Program-made: the position numbers and the translations under genes
Shown: positions 36,883 through 50,880 of the stretch, one piece after another
How the letters are laid out: each line of letters begins with the position of its first letter
How positions within the stretch are numbered: the stretch's first letter is position 1
Assembly: GCF_000715075.1 (NCBI RefSeq)
Contig: NC_134096.1
Location: 123,696,643 to 123,760,642 of the forward strand
Source: Nicotiana tabacum
Lineage: Eukaryota > Streptophyta > Magnoliopsida > Solanales > Solanaceae
DNA: 64,000 nucleotides
Direction: 5' to 3'
Notes under the pieces: model-generated
What the model saw: the letters and a program-made list of their open reading frames with translations, nothing else
Told to the model about the DNA's origin: nothing
The model's database searches: none

Positions 36883-38582
36883 TAGCATTACATGTGTTAT
36901 ATTATCAAAAGTGGTATACGGACATGAACTACACACATTAAAATCATAACAAAAGAGAAATGCACAATTTAAACTCATTATTTAAAATAGCCACATTGGG
37001 GCACGACTTGAGGACATAAGCTTTTAGGAAAATATGTTTTTGAAGTAATTTTTGGAACAGTTGTATCAAGGCTCATTTCATAGCCTTTCTCACATCATCT
37101 CATTTCATTGGCACCATTGGCCACAAGTATAACTTCATTCTTGGCACGGTGGCCACGCTTTATATCTTTAGCTCACTTCTTTCACTGCATTTTTACAGAT
37201 TTTCAATAATATGAACCATCGAAATTAAGGCCTTAAGTATATAAATGAGCAATAGGGGTTTTAGACGCATTGAGTATTCTTTCCAAGTTATGCTTAACGG
37301 ATTTTCATTTGAAACATGAATTGAAGTTATAAAGTTTTAACACATAAACCATACTTGAACACATTCCCGAAGGAGATCATGATGAGATAAGAGTGATTGG
37401 AACACATTTTGAGTACATACATCTTTCGACACTTTTCTTACTCGGGACAATCGAATTTATAGGGAACAACTCGGAACATGTGAATAAGGAACTTAAACCA
37501 ACCATACTTGAAACTTACGGTAACATCATGGAATTCAATTCTAAGAGAGTAATTTAGCCAACATACCTTGCTTGAGCTTTCCTTAAGTTACTACAATATT
37601 CCAGAAATCCTAGCAATCCCAATCTATATTGAGACATAACAAAATTGAACAAAAATTATAAAGATATTCATGGTTTCAGCTCATTTGGGCATTTTATCAA
37701 ACACTAGGTGTGCAAATTTGACCTTAAGGTTCTTCTACAAAATTTCCTTCACTCCATAACCCATTCAATACCAAGCGTTTACTCATATTAGTTCAATTAC
37801 CTTCCCACCATCCTTATATTTAAATGCATGCATAAATCACAACTCTCATACCCAAGAATCACACTCCCAATCTCCCATTTTCTGCCCAAATTTGAAATTG
37901 AAGACTAGGTTAGAACCTTACCTCTTAGTTGAAGACCTTGTGAGTTTTTCTTGTGAATTCTCCAAGTCTTGAGAAAGAATTGATGAACATATAGCCCAGG
38001 GTTTCCTCCTCTCTCTCTAGAACACTCTCACTTCTCTCTAAAAATATCAAATTCTTTCCTTCAAAATGACCCCCTAAGGCCTTATATAAAAAAGGGTCAG
38101 ATAAGAAAATTTTCAAAAATGACCCCCGAAGTCAATTATGTGGTAGCAAAATCGTTATATGGGCAGCAGAAACATTATGTGGCCAGCAAAATGGCCACAA
38201 AATGGTATGTCAATTCTGCGATAGCAGAATGATTATGTGGCCAACAGAATGGCCACAAAATGATTTTCAAATTCTAGGTTGGGTCTGGTCCATTCCGCGA
38301 TGCAATTTTGCAATAGCAAAATCATTATGTGGCCAGCATAATCATTATGTGGCCAGCAAAAATAGTTTTCAAAATTTGAGTTGCTTCTGGTTCATTATGT
38401 GGTCATTTCGTGGTCAGCATAATTGATCTGCTGTAGCATAATGGACTTCTGCAATTTCTTCTACCCACTCTACTACCCAGAAAGTCTGTACCATGACTCG
38501 TTTTCTAAAAACTTCGAACACATTAGCCTACCTCGGTACCATTAAACCATTGGGTCTAAGTAACATTTTATGTGGCCTTACA
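36883..38582 (-). repeat. Array unit 2, 5' segment partly missing
   Basis: Begins at AGCATTACATGTG, so the pol-end and purine-tract part is lost. It also lacks the stretch from about AACTCATG to TATCATTAT after 36976. The U3 word block is at about 38130-38450, the TATA-like site at 38081-38090. Confidence 0.85.
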
Positions 38583-40343
38583 TTCTCCCCCACTTAGGAT
38601 CATTCGTGCTCGAATGAAAAGTAGAGTCTGCCCATCACACCCAACATAACTCGTCTCTTCTTTCACACATATCAAGCTCTCAAAATGTTATTAACTCCCA
38701 AATTTTTCAAAAATTTGGCATAGTTTCCCCTATAATTGGGCCTATCCACGTGCTGGAGTTTCACCAAAACCACCTTAACAACATATCCACAACTCGTCAA
38801 AGTATCACAATATATATCAATCAACACTAATATCAGCATTACATATGTTATATTATCAAAAGTGGTATACGGACATGAACTGCACACATTTAAATCATAA
38901 CAAAAGGTCAATTCACAATTTAAACTCTTGAATATGTACAAACTCAAATCACATTGGAAATACTTAAAAAGTATATTATTATTTAAAATAGCCACACTTT
39001 ACATCTTCAGCTCACTCCTTTCACTTTCAAGCATCTTTATAGATTTTCAACAATATGAACCTTCGAAATCAAGGCCTTAAGAATATAAATTTGCAATAGG
39101 GGTTTCGGACGCATTAAGTATTCTTTCCAAGTTATGCTTAATGGATTTTCATTTGAAACATGAATTGAAGTTATAACGTTTTAACACATAAACCTTACTT
39201 GAACACATTCTCGAAAGAGATCATGATGAGATAAGAGTGATTGGAACACATTTCTAGTACATACATCTTTTGACACTTTGCTTATTCGGGACAATTGAAT
39301 TTATAGGGAAAAACTCAGAACATGAGAACAAGGAACCTGAGCCAACCATACTTAAAATTTACGGAAACATCATGGAATTGAACACAAATTAGAAAGATAT
39401 TCATGGTTTCAGCTCATTTGGGCATTTTATCAAACACTAGGTGTGCTAATTTGACCACAAGGTTCTTCTTCAGGATTTCCTTCACTCCATAACCCATTCA
39501 ATACCAAGCGTTTACTCATATTAGTTCAATTACCTTCCTACCATCCTTATATTTCCATGCATGCATAAATCACAACTCTCATACCCAAGAATCACACTCT
39601 TAATCTCCCATCTTTTGCCCAAAGTCGAAATTGAAGACTAGGTTAGAACCTTACCTCTTAGTTGAAGACCTTGTAAGTTTTCCTTGTGAATTCTCCAAGT
39701 CATGAGCAAGGATTGATGAACAATTAGCCATGGGTTTCCTCCTCTCTCTCTAGAACACTATCATTTCTCTCTAAAAATATCAGATTTTTTCCTTCAAAAT
39801 GACCTCCTAAGGCCTTATATAAATAAGGGTCGGATAAGAAAGTTTCCAAAAATGACCCCCGGAGTCAATTATGTGGTAGCAGAATCGTTATGTGGGCAGC
39901 AGAAACAATAAGTGGCCAGCAAAATGGCCACGAAATGGTATGTCGATTTCGCGATGCAATTCAGCGATAGCAGAATGATTATGCAGCCAGCAGAATGGCC
40001 ACAAAATGATTTTCAAATTCTTGGTTGGGTCTGGTCCATTACGCGATTCAATTTCGCGATAGCATAATCATTATGCAGCCAACAGATTCATTAGGTGGCC
40101 ATCAAAAATAGTTTTCAAAATTTGAGTTGCTTCTGAATCATTATGTGGTCATTTCGTGGTAAGCATAATAGATCCGCTATAGTATAATGGACGATTGGAT
40201 CGTCATTTTTTGTAATTTCTTCTAGCCACTCCACTACCCAAATAGTTCGTACCATGACACGTTTTCTAAAATCTTCGAACACATTAGCCTACCTCAGCAC
40301 CAGGAAACCCCGGGTACTAGGTAACGTTTTACGTGGCCTTACA
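38583..40343 (-). repeat. Array unit 3 with two internal deletions
   Basis: 1761 bp. One deletion joins ATAGCCACAC to TTTACATCTTC near 38998; one joins ATCATGGAATT to GAACAC near 39380. Both junctions fall where intact units have short direct repeats (GCCACA; GAATT). Confidence 0.88.
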
Positions 40344-40934
40344 TTCTATCCCACTTAGGATCATTCATCCTCGAATGAAAAGTAGAGTCCGCCCAGCACA
40401 CCCAACATAACTCGTCTCTTCTTTCACACATCTCAAGCTCCCAATTTTTTATTAACTCCCAAATGTTTCAGAAATTTTGGCAGAGTTTCCCTTATAATTG
40501 GGCCTATCCACCTGCCTGAGAATCACTAAAACCACCCTAACAACACATTCACAACTCGTCAAAGTATCACAATATATATCAATCAATACTAATCTCAGCA
40601 TTACATGTGTTATATTATCAAAAGTGGTATACAGACATGAACTACACACATTTAAATCATAACAAAAGGGAAATGCACAATTTAAACTCATGAATATGTA
40701 AAAACTCAAATCACATTGGAAATGCTTACAATGTATATCATTATTAAAAATAGCCATATTGGGACACGACTTGAGGGCATAAGGTTTTAGGAAAATATGT
40801 TTTCAAAGTAATTTTTGGAACAGTTGAATCAAGGCTCATTTCATAGCCTTTCTCACATAGTCTCATTTCGTTGGCACCATTGGCCACAAGTATAACTTCA
40901 TTCTTGGCACGGTGGCCACACCTTATATCTTCAA
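40344..40934 (-). repeat. Array unit 4a, partial
   Basis: Only the first ~590 bp of a unit, broken at CTTATATCTTCAATTTTGG, where it re-enters the start segment of a second unit. Together 4a and 4b make a 2480-bp interval between landmarks. Confidence 0.85.
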
Positions 40935-42823
40935 TTTTGGCAGAGTTTCCCCTATAATTGGGCCTATCCACCTTCTAGAGAATCACCAAAACCTCCCTAA
41001 CAATACATCCACAACTCGTCAAAGCATCACAATATATATCAATCAACATTAATATCAGCATTACATATGCTATATTATCAAAAGTGGTATACGGACATGA
41101 ACTGCACACATTTAAATCATAACAAAAGGTCAATTCATAATTTAAACTCATGAATATGTAAAAACTCAAATCACATTGGAAATTCTAACAAAGTATATTA
41201 TTATTTAAAATAGCAACATTGGGGCACTACTTGAGTACATAAGCTTTTAGGCAAATATGTTTTCGAAGTAATTTTTGAAAATGTTGAATCAAGGGTCATT
41301 TCATAGACTTTCTCACATCATCTCATTTCATTAGCACCATTGGCCACAAGTATAACTTCATTCTTGGCATGGTGGCCACACTTTATATCTTCAGCTCACT
41401 CCTTTCACTTTCAAACATCTTTATAAATTTTCAACAATATGATCCTTCGAAATCAAGGCCTTATATATATAAATGAGCAATAGGGGTTTTAGACGCATTG
41501 AGTATTCTTTCCAAGTTATGCTTAACGGATTTTCATTTGAAACATGAATTGAAGTTATAACATTTTAACACATAAACCTTACTTGAACACATTCTCAAAG
41601 GAGATCATGATGAGATAAGAGTGATTGCAACACATTTTGAGTACATACATCTTTCGACACTTTGCTTACTCGGGAAAATCGAATTTATAGGGAACAACTC
41701 GGAACATGGGAATAAGGAACTTGAACCAACCATACTTGAAACTTACGGGAACATCATGGAATTCAATTCTAAGACAGTAGTTTAGCCAACATACCTTGCT
41801 TGGGCTTTCCTTAAGTTACTACAATGTTCCGAAAATCCTTGCAATCCCAATCTATTTTGAGACATAACAGAATTGAACACAAAATAGAAAGATATTCATG
41901 GTTTCAGCTCATTTGGACATTTTATCAAATACTAGGTGTGCAAATTTGACCACAAGGTTCTTCTACAAGATTTCCTTCACTCCATAACCCATTCAATACC
42001 AAGCGTTTACTCATATTAGTTCAATTACCTTCCCACCATACTTATATTTCCATGCATCCATAAATCACAACTCTCATACCCAAGAATCACACTCCCAATC
42101 TCCCATCTTCTGCCCAAAGTCGATATTGAAGACTAGGTTAGAACCTTACCTCTTAGTTGATGACCTTGTGAGTTTTCCTTGTGAATTCTCCAAGTCTTGA
42201 GCAACGATTGATGAACAATTAGCCCAGGGTTTCCTCATCTCTCTCTAGAACACTCTCACTTCTCTCTAAAAATATTAGATTTTTTCCTTCAAAATGACCC
42301 CTTAAGGCCTTATATCAAAAAGGGTCGGATAAGAAAATTTCCAAAACTGACCCCCCGAGTCAATTATGTGGTAGCAGAATCGTTATGTGAGCAGCAAAAA
42401 CAATGTGTGGCCAGCAAAATGGCCACAAAATGGTATGTCAATTCCGCGATGCAATTCTACAATAGAAGAATAATTATGCTGCCAGCAAAATGGCAACAAA
42501 ATGATTTTTAAATTCTAGGTTGGGTCTGGTCCATTCCGCGATGCAATTTTACAATAGAAAAATCATTATGCGGCCAGTAGAATCATTATGCACCCAACAA
42601 AAAAAGTTTTCAAAATTTGGGTTGCTTCTGGTTCACTATGTGATCATTTCGTGGTCAGCATAATAGATCCGCTATAGCATAATGGACTTCTGCAATTTCT
42701 TCTAGCCTCTCCAGTACCCAAAACGTTCGTACCATGACTCCTTTTCTAAAATGTTCGAACACATTTGCCTACCTCGGCACCAGGAAACCCCGGGTTCTAG
42801 GTAACGTTTTACGTAGCCTTACA
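40935..42823 (-). repeat. Array unit 4b
   Basis: Resumes at ATTTTGGCAGAGTTTCCCC, so it lacks only the first ~130 bp (purine tract side). The rest is complete, TATA-like site near 42308. Confidence 0.85.
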
Positions 42824-44841
42824 TTCTACCCCACTTAGGATCATTCGTCCTCGAATGAAAAGTAGAGTCCGCCTAGCACACCCAACATAACTCGTCTCTT
42901 CTTTCACACATCTCAAGCTCCCAATTTTTGATTAACTTCCAAATGTTTCAGAACTTTTGGGATAGTTTCCCCAGTAATTTGGCCTATCCACCTTCTAGAC
43001 AATCACCAAAACCACCCTAACAATACATCCACAACTCGTCAAAGCATCACAATATATATCAATCAACATTAATATCAGCATTACATATGCTATATTATCA
43101 AAAGTGGTATACGGACATGAATTGCACACATTTAAATCATAACAAAAGGTCAATTCATAATTTAAACTCATGAATATGTAAAAACTCAAATCACATTGGA
43201 AATACTTACAATGTATATTATTATTTAAAATAGCAACACTGGGGCACTACTTGAGTACATAAGCTTTTAGGCAAATATGTTTTTGGAGTAATTTTTGGAA
43301 AAGTTAAATCAAGGGTCATTTCATAGACTTTCTCACATCATCTCATTTCATTGGAACCATTGGCCACAAGTATAACTTCATTTTTGGCACGGTGGCCACA
43401 CTTTATATCTTCAGCTCACTCCTTTCACTTTCAAACATCTTTATAAATTTTCAACAATATGAACCTTCGAAATCAAGGCCTTAAATATATAAATGAGCAA
43501 TAGGGGTTTCAGACGCATTGAGTATTCTTTCCAAGTTATGCTTAACGGATTTTCATTTGAAACATGAATTGAAGTTATAACGTTTTAACACATAAACCTT
43601 ACTTGAACACATTCTCGAAGGATATCATGATATGATAAGAGTGATTGGAACACGTTTTGAGTACATACATCTTTCGACACTTTGCTTACTCGGGACAATC
43701 AAATTTATAGGGAACAACTCGAAACATGGGAATAAGGAACTTGAACCAACAATACTTGAAACTTACAAGAACATTATGGAACTCAATTCTAAGAGAGTAG
43801 TTTAGCCAACATACCTTGCTTGGGCTTTCCTTAAGTTACTACAATGTTCCGAAAATCCTAGCAATCCCAATCTATTTTGAAACATAACAAAATTGAACAG
43901 AAATTAGAAAGATATTCATGGTTTCAGTTCATTTGGGCATTTTATCAACCACTAGGTGTGCAAATTTGACCACAAGGTTCTTTTACAAGATTTCCGTCAC
44001 TCCATAACCCATTCAATACAAAGCGTTTACTCATATTAGTTCAATTACCTTCCCACCATCCGTATATTTACATGTATGCAAAAATCACAACTCTCAAACC
44101 CAAGAATCACACTCCCAAACGCCCATCTTCTGCCCAAAGTCGAAATTGAAAACTGGGATAGAGCCTTACCTCTTAGATGAAGACCTTGTGAGTTTTCCTT
44201 GTGAAATCTCCAATTACTGAGCAAGGATTGATGAACAATTAGTCTTGGGTATCCTTCTCTCTCAAGAACACTCTCATTTCTCTCTAACAATATCAGATTT
44301 TTTCCTTCCAAATGACCCCCTAAGGCCTTATATAAAAAAGGGTCGGATAAGAAAGTTTCCAAAAATGACCCCTGGAGTCAATTATGTGGTAGCAGAATCT
44401 TTATGTGGGTAGCAGAAACAATATGTGGCCAGCAAAATGGCCAAGAAATAGTATGTCGATTCCGCGATGCAATTCTACGATAGCATAATGATTATGCGGC
44501 CAGCAGAATGACCACAAAATGATTTTCAAATTCTAGGTTGGGTATGGTCCATTCCACGATGCAATGTTGCGATAGCATAATCATTATACAACCAACAGAA
44601 TCATTATGTGGCCAGCAAAAATAGTTTTCAAAATTTTAGTTGCTTCTGATTCATTATGTGGTCATTTCGTGGTTAGCATAATAGATCTGATATAGAATAA
44701 TGAACTTCTGCAATTTCTTCTACCCACTCCACTACCCAAAAGGTCTGTACCATGACTCGTTTTCTAAAAACATCGAACACATTAGCCTACCTCGGCACCA
44801 TGAAACCCCGGGTCCTAGGTAATATTTTATGTGGCCTTACA
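42824..44841 (-). repeat. Array unit 5, complete
   Basis: 2018 bp. The array-specific segment covers about 42824-43147 and the LTR part 43148-44841. A clear reference copy for the monomer, with TATA at about 44327-44341. Confidence 0.9.
44326..44341 (-). promoter_or_regulatory. TATA-like site of the array monomer (representative)
   Basis: The minus strand reads CTTTTTTATATAAGGCC, followed downstream by a CT/GA-rich leader (AGAGAGAAGTGAGAGTG). Equivalent sites are at about 38081, 39813, 42308, 46345, 48348, 50368, 52385, 54402, 56409, 58445 and 60470, and in LTR5 near 27096. Position between U3 words and leader fits an LTR core promoter; activity unknown. Confidence 0.55.
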
Positions 44842-46840
44842 TTCTCCCCCACTTAGGATTGTTCGTCCTCGAATGAAAAGTAGAGTCCGCCCATCACACC
44901 CAACGTAACTCGTCTCTTCTTTCACACATCTCAAGATCCCAATTTTTTATTAACTCCCAAATGTTTCAGAAATTTTGGTAGAGTTTTCCCTTTAATTGGG
45001 CCTATCCACCTGATAGAGAATCACTAAAACCACCCTAACAACACATCCAAAACTTGTCAAAGCATCACGATATATATCAATCAACACTAATCTCAGCATT
45101 ACATTTGTTATATTATCAAAAGTGGTATACGGATATGAACTGCGCACATTTAAATCATAACAAAAGGGAAATGCATAATTTAAACTCATGAATATGTAAG
45201 AACTCAAATCACATTGGAAATACATACAAAGTATATCATTATTTTAAATAGCCATATTGGGGGATGACTTGAGGGCATAACCTTTTAGTCAAATATTTTT
45301 TCAAAATAATTTTTTGAACAGGTGAATCAAGGCTCATTTCATAGCCTTTCTCACATAATCTCATTTCATTGGCACCATTGGCCACAAGTATTACTTCATT
45401 CTTGGCACGGTGGCCACACGTTATTTCTTCAGCTCACTCCTTTCACTTTTAAGCATCTTTATAAATTTTCAACAATATGAACCTTCGAAATCAAGGCCTT
45501 AAGTATATAAATTTGCAATAGGGGTTTCACAAGTATTGAGTATTCTTTCCAAGTTATGCTTAACGGATTTTCATTTGAAACATGAATTGAAGTTATAACG
45601 TTTTAACACATAAACCTTACTTCAACACATTCCCGAAGGAGATCATGATGAGATAAGAGTGATTGGAACACGTTTTGAGTACATACATCTTTCGACACTT
45701 TTCTTACTCGGGACAATCGAATATATAGGGAACAATTCGGAATATGGGAATAAGGAACTTGAACCAACCATACTTGAAACTTACGGGAACATCATGGAAT
45801 TCAATTATAAGAGAGTAGTTCAGCCAACATACCTTGCTTGGGCTTTCATTAAGTTACTACAATGTTCCAAAAATCCTTGCAATCCCAATCTATTTTGAGA
45901 TATAACAGAATTGAACACAAATTAGAAAGATATTCATGGTTTCAGGTCATTTGGGCATTTTATCAAACACTAGGTGTGTAAATTTGACCACAAGGTTCTT
46001 CTACAAGATTTCCTTCACTCCATAACCCATTCAATACCAAGCGTTTACTCATATTAGTTCAATTACCTTCCCACCATCCTTATATTTTCATGCATGCATA
46101 AATCACAACTCTCATACCCATGAATCACACTCCCAATGTCCCATCTTCTGCCCAAAGTCGAAATTGAAGACTTGGTTAGAACCTTACCTATTAGTTGAAG
46201 ACCTTGTGAGTTTTTCTTGTGAATTCTCCAAGTCCTGAGCAAGGATTGATGAACAATTAGCCATGGGTTTCCTCCTCTCTCTCTAGAACACTCTCACTTC
46301 TCTCTAAAAATATCAGATTTTTTCCTTTAAAATGACCCCTAAGGCCTTATATAAAAAAAGGTCAGATAAGAAAGTTTCCAAAAATGACCCCTGGAGTCAA
46401 TTATGTGGTAGCAGAATCGTTATGTGGGCAGCAGAAATAATATGTGGCCAGCAAAATGGCCACAAAATGGTATGTCGATTTCGCGATGCAATTCTGCAAT
46501 AGCAGAATGATTATGCGATCAGCAGAATGGCCACAAAATGATTTTCAAATTCTAGGTTGGGTATGGTCCATTCCACGATGCAATGTTGCGATAGCATAAT
46601 CATTATGTGGCCAGCAAAAATAGTTTTCAAAATTTGAGTTGCTTCTGATTCATTATCTGGTCATTTCGTGGTCAGCATAATAGATCCGCTATAACATTAT
46701 GGACTTCTGCAATTTCTTCTACCCACTCCACTACCCAAAAGGTCTGTACCATGACTCATTTTCTAAAAACATCGAACACATTAGCCTACCTCGGCACAAT
46801 GAAACCTCGGGTTCTAGGTAATATTTTATGTGGCCTTACA
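44842..46840 (-). repeat. Array unit 6, complete
   Basis: 1999 bp. The U3 word block lacks one ATTATG-type element near 46605 (about 20 bp shorter than unit 5 there). Confidence 0.9.
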
Positions 46841-48860
46841 TTCTCCCCCACTTAGGATTATTCGTCCTCGAATGAAAAGTAGAGTCCGCCCATCACACCC
46901 AACGTAACTCGTCTCTTCTTTCACACATCTTAAGCTCCCAAATTTTTATTAACACCCAAATGTTTCAGAAATTTTGGCAGAGTTTGCCCTGTAATTTGGC
47001 CTATCCACCTACAAGAGAATCACTAAACTCACCCTAACAACACATCTACAACTCGTCAAAGCATCACAATATATATCAATCAACACTAATCTCAGCATTA
47101 CATGTGTTATATTATCAAAAGTGGTATACGGATATGAACTGCACACATTTAAATCATAACAAAAGAGAAATGCACAACTTAAACTCATGAATATGTAAGA
47201 ACTCAAATCACATTGAAAATACATACAAAGTATATCATTATTTAAAATAGCCATATTGGGGCATGACTTGAGGGCATAGACTTTTAGTCAAATATGTTTT
47301 CGAAATAATTTTTGGAACAGTTGAATCAAGGCTCATTTCATAGCCTTTCTCACATAATCTCATTTCATTGGCACCATTGGCCACATGTATAACTTCATTC
47401 TTGGCACGGTGGCCACACTTTATATCTTCAGCTCACTCCTTTCACTTTCAAACATCTTCATAGATTTTCAACAATACGAACCGTCGAAATTAAGGCCTTT
47501 AGTATATAAATGAACAATAGCGGTTTCAGACGCATTGAGTACTCTTTCCAAGTTATGCTTAACGGATTTTTATTTGAAACTTGAATTGAAGTTATAATGT
47601 TTTAACACATAAACCTTGCTTCAACACATTCCCAAAGGAGATCATGATGAGATAAGAGTGATTGGAACATGTTTTGAGTACATACATCTTTCGACACTTT
47701 TCTTACTCTGGACAATCGAATTTATAGGGAGCAACTCGGAATATGGGAATAAGAAACTCGAACCAACCATACTTGAAACTTACGGGAACATCATGGAATG
47801 CAATTATAAGAGAGTAGTTTAGCCAACAAACCTTGCTTGGGCTTTTCTTAATTTACTACAATATTCCGAAAATCCTAGCAATACCAATCTATTTTGAGAC
47901 ATGATAAAATTGAACACAAAATAGAAAGGTATTCATGGTTTCAGCTTATTTGGGCATTTTAGCAAACACTAGGTGTGCAAATTTGACCACAAGGTTCTTC
48001 TACAAGATTTCGTTCACTCCATTACCCATTCAATACCAAACGTTTACTAATATTAATTCAATTACCTTCCCACCATCCATATATTTACATGCATGCATAA
48101 ATCACAACTCTCATACCCAAGAATCACACTCTCAATCTCCCATCTTCTGCCCAAAGTCAAAATTTTAGACTAGTTTAGAACCTTACCTCTTAGTTGAAGA
48201 CCTTGTGAGTTTTCCTTGTGAATTCTCCAAGTCTTGAGCAAGGATTGATGAACAATTAGCCATGGGTTTCCTTCTCTATCTCTAGAACACTCTCACTTCT
48301 CTCTAAAAATATCAGATTTTTTCCTTCAAAATGATCCCCTAAGGCCTTATATAAAAAAGGGTCGGATAAGAATGTTTCCAAAAATGACCCCCGGACTCAA
48401 TTATGTGGTAGCAGAATCATTATGTGGGCAGCAGAAATAATATGTGGCCAGCAAAATGGCCACAAAATAGTATGTCGATTCCGCGATGCAATTCTGCGAT
48501 AGCAGAATGATTATGCGGCCAGCAGAATGGCCACAAAATTATTTCCAAATTCTAGGTTGGGTATGGTCCATTCCCCGATGCAATGTTGCGATATCATAAT
48601 CATTATGCGGCCAACAGAATCATTATGTGGCCAGCAAAAATAGTTTTCAAAATTTTAGTTGCTTTTGATTCATTATGTGGTCATTTTGTGGTCAACATAA
48701 TAGATCTGATATAGCATAATGGACTTCTACAATTTCTTCTACCCACTCCACTACCCAACAAGTCTGTACCATGATTCGTTTTCTAAAAACATCGAACACA
48801 TTAGCCTACCTCGGCACCATGAAACCTCGGGTTCTACGTAATATTTTATGTGGCCTTACA
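46841..48860 (-). repeat. Array unit 7, complete
   Basis: 2020 bp. Shares with unit 8 several variants such as AATAGCGGTTTCAGACG and AATACCAATCTATTTTGAG, so units 7 and 8 form a subgroup. Confidence 0.9.
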
Positions 48861-50880
48861 TTCTCCCCCACTTAGGATCATTCGTCCTCGAATGAAAAGT
48901 AGAGTCCGCCCATCACACCCAACGTAACTATTCTCTTCTTTCACACATCTCAAGCTCCCAATTTTTTATTAACTCCCAAATATTTCAGAAATTTTAGCAG
49001 AGTTTGCCCTGTAATTTGGCCTATCCAACTACAAGAGAATCACTAAAATCACCCTAACAACACATCCACAACTCGTCAAAGCATCACAATATATATCAAT
49101 CAACACTAATCTCAGCATTACATGTGTTATATTATCAAAAGTGGTATACGGATATGAACTGCACACATTTAAACCATAACAAAAGGGAAATGCACAATTT
49201 AAGCTCATGAATATGAAAGAACTCAAATCACATTGGAAATACTTACAAAGTCTATCATTATTTAAAATAGCTATATTGGGGCATGACTTGAGGGCATAAG
49301 CTTTTAGGAAAATATGTTTTCAAAGTAATTTTTGGAACAGTTGAATCAAGACTCATTTCGTAGCCTTTCTCACATAATCTCATTTGATTGGCACCATTGG
49401 CCACAAGTATAACTTCATTCTTGGAACGGTGGCCACACTTTATATCTTCAGCTCACTCCTTTCACTTTCAAACATCTTTATAGTTATTCAACAATATGAA
49501 CCTTCGAAATTAAGGCCTTAAGTATATAAATGAGCAATAGCGGTTTCAGACGCATTGAGTACTCTTTCCAAGTTATGCTTAATGGATTTTCATTTGAAAC
49601 TTGAATTGAAGTTATAACGTTTTAACACATAAACCTTGCTTCAACACATTCCCGAAGGAGATCATGATGAGATAAGAGTGATTGGAACACGTTTTGAGTA
49701 CATACATCTTTCGACACTTTTCTTACTCGGGACAATCGAATTTATAGGGAACAACTCGGAATATGGGAATAAGGAACTCGAACCAACCATACTTGAAACT
49801 TACGGGAACATCATGGAATACAATTATAAGAGAGTAGTTTAGCCAACATACCTTACTTGGGCTTTCCTTAATTTACTATAATATTCCGAAAATCCTAGCA
49901 ATACCAATCTATTTTGAGACATGACAAAATTGAACACAAAATAGAAAGGTATTCATGGTTTCAGCTTATTTGGGCATTTTAGCAAACACTAGGTGTGCAA
50001 ATTTGACCACAAGGTTCTTCTACAAGATTTTCTTCACTCCATTACCCATTCAATACCAAGCGTTTACTCATATTAATTCAATTACCTTCCCACCATCCTT
50101 ATATTTACATGCATGCATAAATCACAACTCTCATACCCAAGAATCACACTCTCAATCTCCCATCTTCTGCCCAAAGTCAAAATTTTAGACTAGGTTAGAA
50201 CCTTACCTATTAGTTGAAGACCTTATGAGTTTTCCTTTTGAATTCTCCAAGTCTTGAGCAAGGTTTGATGAACATATAGCCCAGGGTTTCCTCCTCTCTC
50301 TCTAGAACACTCTCACTTCTCTCTAAAAATATCAAATTTTTTCCTTCAAAATGACCCCCTAAGGCTTTATATAAAAATGGGTCGGATAAGAAAATTAACA
50401 AAAATGACCCCCGAAGTCAATTATGTGGTAGCATAATCGTTATGTGGGCAGCAAAAACAATATGTGGCCAGCAAAATGGCCACAAAATGGTATGTCAAGT
50501 CCGCGATGCAATTCTGCGATAGCAGAATGATTATACGGCCAGCAGAATGGCCACAAAATGATTTTCAAATTCTAGGTTGGGTCTGGTCCATTCCGCGATG
50601 AAATTTTGCGATAGCAAAATTATTATGCGGCCAGCAGAATCATTGTGTGGCCACCAAAAATAGTTTACAAAATTTGAGTTGCTTCTGGTGCATTATGTGG
50701 TTATTTCGTAGTTAGCATAATAGATCGGCTATAGCATAATGGACTTCTGCAATTTCTTCTACCCACTCTACTACCCAAAACATCTGTACCATGACTTATT
50801 TTCTAAAAACATCGAACACATTAGCCTACCTCGGCCCCATGAAATCCCGGGTTCTAGGTAACATTTTATGTGGCCTTACA
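48861..50880 (-). repeat. Array unit 8, complete
   Basis: 2020 bp. From about 49800 onward it is nearly identical to unit 9 shifted by 2017 bp. Confidence 0.9.
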
